In this document: piece by piece, positions 32,842 through 39,774 of the stretch | Numbering within the stretch: position 1 is the stretch's first letter | Layout: every line of letters begins with the position of its first letter | Source of the DNA: Chara braunii | Lineage: Eukaryota > Streptophyta > Charophyceae > Charales > Characeae | Length of the DNA: 39,774 nt | Assembly (NCBI GenBank): GCA_003427395.1 | Contig: BFEA01000159.1 | Location: forward strand, 118,624 to 158,397 | Direction of reading: 5' to 3' | Translations under genes and position numbers: made by a program | Notes under the pieces: generated by a model | Databases searched by the model: none | What the model saw: the letters and a program-made list of their open reading frames with translations, nothing else | Told to the model about the DNA's origin: nothing

Positions 32842-33372
32842 TGCAGGATAAAAAACTATCAATTCAACCACAATCTCAAAGTGCTGACGAGCAGGGTACC
32901 AATCCGATTAACCGACAGACCCAGGATTGAGGCCTCCAATAATCCATGCCAGACATAACTTTATGCTGCCAGGATTCCAACCTGGGTCTCCGCCATCCTG
33001 ACACTCGGACGCCGGGGAACTTCTCACTGTACTACAACATAAGTTTTATTGGATCTCTCACTGTCCTCTTCCCTGTGCCCTAGACAACCGCCGGCTCCTC
33101 GTTGTATGCCCCTAGCCCTTCCCCTGAAACCAAAGCCGTGACTAGGGGCGCGGACCCTAACCGAGACCTTTGAAGGCATTCTCTCGCCTCCCTAAAAAAA
33201 AAAAAAAAAAAAAACTTCACATTAAGCACATGTAAATATACCGTATAGATCTCCACATAAACCTCCCTGTAGTCTAGTACAGGAAGACTAGGTCTCCATC
33301 TTGGCCCACCATAGTCTGGGTGATCATTCCAGATCTATGGCTCACCGCATTGTTATTTCAGCGGTAGTGCCT

Positions 33373-33421
33373 TCGTGGGTTGCGCCACGATAGGCTGTTC
33401 CTGATAAGCATTCAATCAGGA
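33373..33421. other. Two further perfect hairpins
   Basis: TCGTGG/CCACGA at 33373-33390 and TCCTGAT/ATCAGGA at 33399-33421. They continue the hairpin-rich character of 25.6-33.6 kb. Confidence 0.7.
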
Positions 33422-34700
33422 CTTCCTCAAAAAGACTCATATGACTCGACTCTTATCCCACGCCTCTCCGCAGGGGTAAAACCCTCCTAGGCGTTCATGC
33501 CCCTTTAAGTCTTTACTCCCTTGGCCAGACGCAGGCCCTCTGCTCAGGTTGTGCCAAACAACAGCCAACACTAGGGGTTGCGCCTTAGTGATGCTAGTTA
33601 TACCCCTAGTTGGGTCTCTTATAAATGTCCAAGATTAGCACAAGCGACCAGACGGTGTGTCGCAACAATACAGGCCTACTCCAGGACTACGCATAGACCT
33701 GTCGCACATAAAGGTATTTACCAGTCCCTCTGTGGGACAACACAGAGGAAGCACGGCAACCTCTCCACAATTTCAAAACAAAATCACCGCCTGGTTCACA
33801 AGGTCGTGGCCTCCCTGCTTGATCAGAGCAAGAAAGTCACACATCTTGATAACATATCTTAAAACACACCATTTGCGACGTCCAAGAATTCCACCAATAG
33901 TCAAGCAAGATCTGGTCCCTCTCGTCAGTTTTTTATTACTCAAAGTCGACCTTCTATTTATCAATCTATTTAACCACCTTATTTATGGAGGAGGTCTTAT
34001 TTTAATAGGTCTCTCAGTCATCTCTCTCTCTCACTAGGATGAACTCTCTCGCGACCTTTTCTTTAACGCATCTTCCCTCTCTGAAGGTGCGTCTTCCAAA
34101 TAGATAATGAACAACCTTTTCATTCACAGGTGTCCCACTCATCATATACTCCATATATAAAAGACCAACTTGTGGGTCTTCCGCACAGCTCAACAGTAGA
34201 ACACTCACCATACGAATATTCAGGATCCTCACATCCTTTCACAAAACGGACTGCGCTTCCTTGTCTTATACTCGGCCCTCTCATCCGCCCATGGGCAGAT
34301 CGCGCGAGTATACCGGCAAGTAGATAGTTCACATTCATCGAAATTCACAAGGTACAAGATACATAAAGTATTTTTCTCATACATATTTCACATCAAATCA
34401 TTATCCATCAAACCAGGACCACACGAGTGAGTGTGAGAGTGATCGTCATACATAACAAAGTAGTCCCCAAAAGGTCTCAATATAATATACACTAAGGGAT
34501 AAAATATCCCGCACAAAAATGTCTCCAAACCATAGCCCACTCAACTCACTCAAATCCACACTCACACTGATGTCGTCCTCAAAGTACAAGTTGGGTGTGT
34601 CTCTCGAAGATCAGGGCGTAGGCTACCTAAGTATGTGCACGCCTCATCTACCACGTCCTGACCCTCAAGATGACAGACTCAACAAAAACCAAACCCAAAC
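33422..34700. other. Unassigned stretch downstream of gag
   Basis: Frames of up to 126 codons on the plus strand and 72 on the minus strand carry no recognised domain. For the minus-strand gag at 34704-37215 this is where protease and reverse transcriptase would be expected, and neither is visible. Confidence 0.4.
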
Positions 34701-34703
34701 TGC

Positions 34704-37215
34704 TCAACAAATGCAAACAACACCTAGGTTTACAGGATTCAATCCTAACTCTAATCCTACACGCAACATGTCAACTATATAGGTAACTATGTTCTGATCG
34801 CTCATCTCCTCCCGGTTTTGCCTGTATAGTTGAGCCCTACCCCCATCTGCAGATTTTTCTACTCTCTTGCCCTGTCTATCATACATCCTGCCTCCTTCCT
34901 CTGTAACCTTCCCTTCGGCCTTGTCCTTCAGGAACTTAGGACACTGCAAGGCTCGATGCCCCTCCTTGGTACAAAAGAAACAGGACGTATCGAACCACTT
35001 CCTGGACCTCTTCTTTCCTCTCTGAGACCCTGGCTACGATGGTGCTTCGCTAGCCTCCCTGCTCAGCTCATGGCTCTGAGGCATATCCAAAGGCTCCTCT
35101 CTTGTCTCCACCTCCAGGGTACTCGACCCTGGTCGATCCTCAATCCCCCCTGGCCCATACTCAGGTGTGCCCAACCTCTGGAGCCTTCCCTCGATGACAC
35201 CCTCCGCCTCAATCCCTATCTCTCTCTCAAGAGGCTCCTCTATCCTCTGCTCATGCGAAAACAAGCTCGCCTCCTCTTGCATCGAGTGCACTGCCTCAAT
35301 GAGCACGTCCATAGATCCCTCTGCTGAGCCCTGAGCCGGCTCACTGCTGGATGGTGGTAATCCCTCCTCAACTGCCAATGGTATGACTGGGCCCGCCGCT
35401 GCTATAGGTAGCGTTGCGAGCTCAGTAGGGGCTCTGAACTCGAAGGCCTCTCTCTCTGCCTCCCTCTGAGCTCTCGCCTCCTCAAGCTCCAGGATGACTC
35501 TCCCCATAGGTGGCTTCTGGCAAGTCTCTGCTGCAGATGGCTGTCCTAGCAAACCATGTCCTGACTGCCTCTGCTCTCCCTGTCGGCTGCTCTCTCGCTT
35601 GTCCACCTCTCCCTGAGATCACTGCCTCAGACTCTCGATGATAGCTGCCTGACTGGCCACCAATGCCCTGAGTTCTTGGATTTCCACCTCCATAGCCTCC
35701 AGGCGTACCCCATGGCCTGCTTCCTTTATCTTCTTTCCTGCCAGATCGCTCTCCAATAGCAAGTGCCGATCAAAAGTTGCCTTGGCCAAGAACTTGATTT
35801 TGCGATCCAACCTTTCTTCTGCCTTCCTTGCCACCCCAAGCCCGACTCTGACTGGCGAAGGAAGCTCCTCGAGCACTCGCCACGCGGGGGAGAGGTTACA
35901 GAGAGAGGAGGCCCCATTACCTTCATCAGAAAAGGCTCCTTCGCCAGAGGAGAGAGCAAAAAGGAGGAGAGAGAGGGCAGCTGTAAGGAGAGAAGCCTTG
36001 ACCTTGATTGACAGACACCTTGCAGCTCATGCTCTGGAGCACCCAGACCTGGAAGAGCCAACACGTGTAGAGCCGCGCCAGGAGCCGTGTCAGCCCGAGA
36101 AGGAGATAGAGGCAGGCATCCCGAAGAGGGTTGACCTCCGAACAAGGGAAAGGGCGCCAGCTGGAGAGACAGCAGAGGAAAAGAGGGCGTCTCAAACCCA
36201 CCGTTGGTGTCTGAGGGGGCGTGTCCTCTCCAACCTCTATCACTTCCTTCCCTGCACGTCTTCCCTCATCGTCCATCCCTCTCTCCCGCTGAGTGTCCTT
36301 GACCTCCTCCTGCGACACCTCCTCTCGTGGCACTTCCTCTCGTGGCACCTCCTCTGCCTGCTCTCCACACTCCTCACCCCGAGGCGACGCTCTCCACTGA
36401 GAGATATCTAAGTGCGCCTCCAACTCCCTCAAAGGCTCCTTAGACGCTGGCGGCCCCTCCTGTGTGCGTGCTGGCGACCTCCTCAATTCACCTTCGGCAA
36501 AACGATGAAACTCCACTGGTCCCAACCCACACTCAGGGTACGCGCCTCGCTCCTCAGCCTCTGGCTCTGGCTCCTCCTCTCTCCTAGCTAGGGCCTTTCG
36601 TCCTCCTCGAGATGGTCTCGCCTCCCTTGGCTCAGGGTCCCTCTGCCTCTGACTCCTCTGACGCCTCTCAACTCTGGGCTGAGGGGGCTCTGGTCGTCGA
36701 AAGGCCTCTCTCAGATATGCCCTGTTGCTCTCCCAGTCCCGGGCCATGCATTTGACTTGGCTAGCCAGTGGCCTTTCCGCCTTCCTGGTCCAGAGTGGTA
36801 GCGTCTGCATCCAATCATCTCTCGGTATACCCTGCCCCTGCATGAACCACTCAAACGCGGGGATGAAGTCCGACGCATTTTCAATGTCCAGGCGGATCGG
36901 CCTGCCATCAGGTCCCACAGGCGAGGGTCGCAGCTCCTGCATCCTCCACTCCACCTTTGATCTCGTCGTCGCCTCCCTACGGATCCGCGCGACGGGTTCC
37001 TCGAATCTGCGTGCTCCCCTTAGTCTCTCAATCGCCTGGGTCACGGTCCAGCCCATACGCTTCGCATGATCCCTGAAGCTGTCCAGGAATAGCTCGATGT
37101 CCCCATCATCGTACACTGGAGTACTCTCTCGATGGCGAAGCCCATGCCGCTCATATCCTCTTGATGCTCCCAACGACCTTTGAGGCGGCCATGTCCTCTT
37201 CCCTCCTCTTGGCAT
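34704..37215 (-). pseudogene. gag: Ty3/gypsy-type gag polyprotein with CCHC knuckle, rearranged
   Basis: The frame begins at ATG 37213-37215 with a basic stretch (M-P-R-G-G-K-R) and runs about 340 codons to 36193 as an E/R-rich gag. It includes a capsid-like helical region (D-I-E-L-F-L-D-S-F-R-D-H-A-K-R-M-G-W and F-I-P-A-F-E-W-F-M-Q-G-Q-G). From 36192 to 35877 the coding sense lies on the opposite strand. The minus-strand frame resumes at 35876 with a coiled-coil-like segment, passes TGA 35619-35621 and TAG 35034-35036 without frameshift, and reaches a zinc knuckle C-X2-C-X4-H-X4-C at 34982-34941, then stops at 34704. Gag would coat the element RNA in the cytoplasm. The inversion and two nonsense codons make this copy non-functional. 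No protease or reverse transcriptase follows it. Confidence 0.75.
35877..36192 (+). other. Inverted internal segment of gag (about 315 bp)
   Basis: Here the plus strand carries an open, strongly charged frame typical of this gag (E-E-R-A-K-R-R-R-E-R, H-A-L-E-H-P-D-L-E-E-P, R-E-R-A-P-A-G-E-T-A-E-E-K). The minus-strand frame in the same stretch turns Cys/Leu-rich and shadow-like. Outside these limits the minus strand codes. Junctions are placed by the change in amino-acid character, to within about 15 bp. No clear inverted repeat flanks the junctions. Confidence 0.7.
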
Positions 37216-37380
37216 GGCTGTCTTCGTAAAGTCAGACCTGCACAACAGGCGAAGGAGACAACAGACACACATTGAGGTAAGCAAACATGTGATAATCAAA
37301 GCAAGCTCAGACCAGAATACACTCATACAGCATGCATCCTACCTAACCTACACACCCAGCTACTTTTATTCTAAAGGCAG
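37216..37380 (-). promoter_or_regulatory. Spacer between pol end and gag start, with splice-site-like ends
   Basis: On the minus strand GAAGAG|GTAAGAG lies just before the pol stop (GT at about 37395), and a pyrimidine-rich run ending in TTGTGCAG|GT lies just before the gag ATG (AG at about 37235). This could be an intron or leader. The two exons would not join in frame at exactly these sites, so a pol-gag fusion is not supported. No LTR pair fits into 165 bp. Confidence 0.3.
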
Positions 37381-39360
37381 TCAGGTCATCTCTCTTACCT
37401 CTTCTCTCCCCACAAATTTCTTCAATCTCGTTCCAGATACCAAATCCTTCCACTCCGTCCTATTTAGCTCCTCAATCTAGTACGTTTCAAAATCTCCAAC
37501 CCGTACGATCCGATAAGGACCTAACCACCTCTTATCGAGTTTCCTGGACCACTTTTTTTCCAGCGATGAATCGTAGAGAAGCACGACATCTCCAACTGCC
37601 AAGGGTACTTTCCTCACTCGCGCAGACTGATCCCATCGAGCCTTATCATCCATACGGCTTCTCGCCACCTTATCAGACGCCTCCTGGATCCTTTCTTCTA
37701 TCGTCCCTATCTGCCGCGCCCGGATATCGAGCAACTCTTAAAATGACAGGTTAACTTCCAGATCCTGGCGCCTCCATGTCTTAAGAAAACTTTCGATAGG
37801 GAAGGTGGCGTGCCTTCCATACCACAGTGTCGCCGGTGCATACTTGGTGGATCTTTTTACTGTAATGTTATCGACAAAGAACGCCGCCCTTAGGTATCTT
37901 GGCCATTGATTGGGCCTACCTTCGGTCCACTTAGCCAGGAGGCTCGTAATGATACTATGTCCTCTCTCCACGGGAGCATTTGCCTGGGGGTGCGCGGCCG
38001 TGGTGTAGTTGGATGCTACACCATATCTTGATAATAATTCTTGCACCTCCTGGCAGGTAAACTCTGATCCCCTGTCCATTACAAATTCCCTGACGAAAGG
38101 ATAGCGCAGGTAATACTCCTCGATGCAGCTCACCAGGACTGACCCGGTCTTTATGCGAATAGCACGCCCGTCTACGAACCCAGACAGGTTATCGCGCGTA
38201 TCGAAGATATAGTTATAACCCTGATCCCCAAGCGGCATAAAAAGCAGATCGAGATGCACTACAGCCCCCACCTCTCGCTTTAGCCTTGGATGCAGCGACT
38301 CTCCTTGCCTTAAATGGGATCTTTCCTGACAGGGTACGTTGGATCAGCAGAACTTCCCAACCATATCCATCATCTCATCCCAATAGTACAACTCACTTAT
38401 CTTGGCATACGTGGCTTATACCCTTCGATCCCCTCTTGCAATGCCATCATGAAGTGCTGCTACGACGTCAATCTGGCGGTTCCTACCGCAGACGACTCTC
38501 CTGGGATTCCGCACTTCTCTTCTTACGAAAAGGTGGCCATCTCGCACTAAGTAGCGCTGCAGCATCTTCTGAGCCCTATCGCTTGCATCCCTTAGCCGCA
38601 TCTCGCAAGACAAGAGAAGCCCCAGCTCTAGATAGATCCCATCATACTCCTCCGCACGAAAGACCTCCTTAATCTCCCCCTCCTCGAACTCGTCGTCCTG
38701 GCTTTTGGGCACTTCGTCCACATTCCCTGTCGGGTTCAACGAGCCTGAGTGGTCGAGGCTTTCCTGCAATAGCGTGTTGACGAGGAGATACATTCCTCCC
38801 ATCAGATCCTCATGCCGTTTTACCTGGCCTGGTCCTTCCTCGATCGTTCTTATGTCTTCCACCAGACTATGCGAACTTGCCAGCGCAAACTCCATCATCC
38901 ACTGAACATCCTTACCTCCCCAAGGATCTTCTTCTTCAAAGGGTTTGAGGACTAGCTCTGCCCTCCTTTCATATCCGCTCGACGCTTGCCAAATAGGATA
39001 GCCCACACAGCTAGGCACTCGCGGTGACCACTTGTTGATATGGAGACGGATATCTTCCTCCTGATCCAAGAATCCATCAACTGGGGGCGTATTCTCCACC
39101 GCCTCTCCTTCCTAGTTATCCCAGTTGGTACGACTCAGCCCATCCGTCCGGTTCTTGCTACCAGGAATACGCTCCAACTCGAAGTTAAACATCCAGATGT
39201 ACGTCAGCCATCTGGCAACCGTCGGATCCGATGGAGCGTTATTCCTCAGAGAGTAGGCCAGGGCGGTTGGGTCCACTCTTAAAATAAACCTCCTGCCGAA
39301 GATGTAGTTCCGGAAGATCCGTAGACAGTGGAGGACAGCAAGGGTCTCCCTTTTGAACAT
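37381..39360 (-). pseudogene. pol: Ty3/gypsy pol 3' part: RNase H, integrase, GPY-like module
   Basis: A single minus-strand frame runs from 39360 to the stop at 37381 with no frameshift but five nonsense codons (TAG 39112, TAA 38416, TGA 38344, TAA 37738, TAG 37477). RNase H: F-K-R-E-T-L-A-V-L at the start, F-I-L-R-V-D and N-R-T-D-G-L-S-R. Integrase: a damaged HHCC finger (second His and one Cys replaced) and an intact catalytic triad, H-L-D, M-D-R-G-S-E-F and P-V-E-R-G-H, with exactly 35 residues between the last two acidic residues. The C terminus has R-W-L-G-P-Y-R-I, as in the GPY/F module. Reverse transcriptase and protease are absent: the copy breaks at about 39357, where an unrelated repeat begins. 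RNase H removes template RNA and integrase inserts the cDNA; this copy is dead. Confidence 0.88.
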
Positions 39361-39466
39361 GACTATGGCAGGCCTTGCAATGGGCCTCGCTCCACTACTC
39401 AGTCGCTCTGGCCGGAAAGTGACATGACTACGGCAAGCCTTGCAATGGGCCTCGCTCCACTACTCA
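39358..39466 (+). repeat. 65-bp tandem pair at the pol breakpoint
   Basis: CATGACTA(T/C)GGCA(G/A)GCCTTGC continues as 44 nearly identical bases at 39358-39401 and 39423-39466. The first copy begins exactly where pol homology ends. Confidence 0.8.
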
Positions 39467-39774
39467 CCACATGCACAAAAGACAACTTATGCCGGTGTAT
39501 CTTTCCATGTTCTTTGGGAGATTCATTCTCATTTTGCACATTTGGTAAGTGGTGAAGCAAACCCTCTTGAGCCGAGTTCCCTTCCTGTGCAACTCTGACT
39601 GATACCACGGTAGGGCGTGGGGGCGCAGCAAGGACGGCGGTGGCCCGACGACCAGCCCAATTCCAAGGTTAAAAAAAAAAAAAAAAAAAAAAGGAAGATG
39701 GCGATGTATCCTTCCATGTTCTAACAAAGAATTCAGTCTCAACCGGGCCCGTTTGGAATGAAATTCCAAGGTAA
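39467..39774. other. Unassigned repeat-like end of the window
   Basis: GTGTATCTTTCCATGTTCT (39497) and ATGTATCCTTCCATGTTCT (39704) mark a weak direct repeat; a poly-A tract lies at 39671-39692. Frames here are short and poly-F/K-affected. Confidence 0.4.

Noticed and set aside
32955-33015. tRNA-like sequence on the minus strand (TGTCAGG...CCAGGTTGGAATCCTGGCA)
   Set aside because: The T-arm-like stem overlaps what would be the acceptor stem, the loop lacks the conserved TTC, and there is no D-arm or anticodon arm.
35782-36411. A 209-codon plus-strand gene
   Set aside because: Only its middle (35877-36192) is gag-like. The ends are shadows of the minus-strand gag, so it is an inverted fragment and not a separate gene.

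Overview
This window looks like repeat-saturated nuclear DNA of a large eukaryotic genome. Microsatellites, poly-A tracts, nested direct and inverted duplications and decayed transposable-element genes fill nearly all of it. No ordinary host protein gene could be supported. A member of the green lineage, most likely a charophyte alga such as Chara braunii, fits best: the Ty3/gypsy gag and pol fragments at the right end resemble proteins I associate with that genome, and there is a DUF7869-type transposase-like gene. This species assignment is inference and should be checked by database search.

Layout. 1-4.2 kb: AT-rich DNA with three copies (+, -, +) of one repeat family carrying GC-rich perfect palindromes. 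Inserted among them, between two TA microsatellites, is a segment of about 0.4 kb with a type III hammerhead-ribozyme fold (one core substitution), resembling a retrozyme or satellite monomer. 4.2-6.2 kb: C/T-rich DNA with two head-to-tail U6 snRNA-like sequences on the minus strand and a strong GC hairpin. 6.2-9.2 kb: GATT, CG and GA microsatellites, a 15-bp minisatellite, a 249-bp tandem duplication and a large foldback. 9.8-20.8 kb: a zone marked by about 22 copies of an imperfect palindrome close to TTCGGATNNATCCGAA, with direct and inverted duplications on both sides of a decayed plus-strand gene (15.6-18.5 kb) coding for a DUF7869 protein. The palindromes are seen only in this zone, so it may be one large DNA transposon with its subterminal repeats.

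20.8-25.6 kb: AT-rich then mixed DNA with no recognisable gene. 25.6-34.5 kb: non-coding DNA rich in stem-loops. It holds a train of six consecutive hairpins (25640-25867), a 120-bp tandem array, and ten sites with the core AACTTAY, most of them the loop of a hairpin whose stem differs in sequence but still pairs. 34.7-39.36 kb, minus strand: a Ty3/gypsy gag (with CCHC knuckle) and a pol 3' part (RNase H, integrase, GPY-like module). The pol fragment lies upstream of gag, five nonsense codons interrupt pol, and about 315 bp of gag is inverted in place.

The coding remnants are parts of selfish elements: the DUF7869 protein probably acted on the surrounding palindromes, gag/pol drove retrotransposition, and the hammerhead segment would be a non-autonomous RNA-based element. 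Most damage in the two element types is nonsense substitution rather than frameshift.
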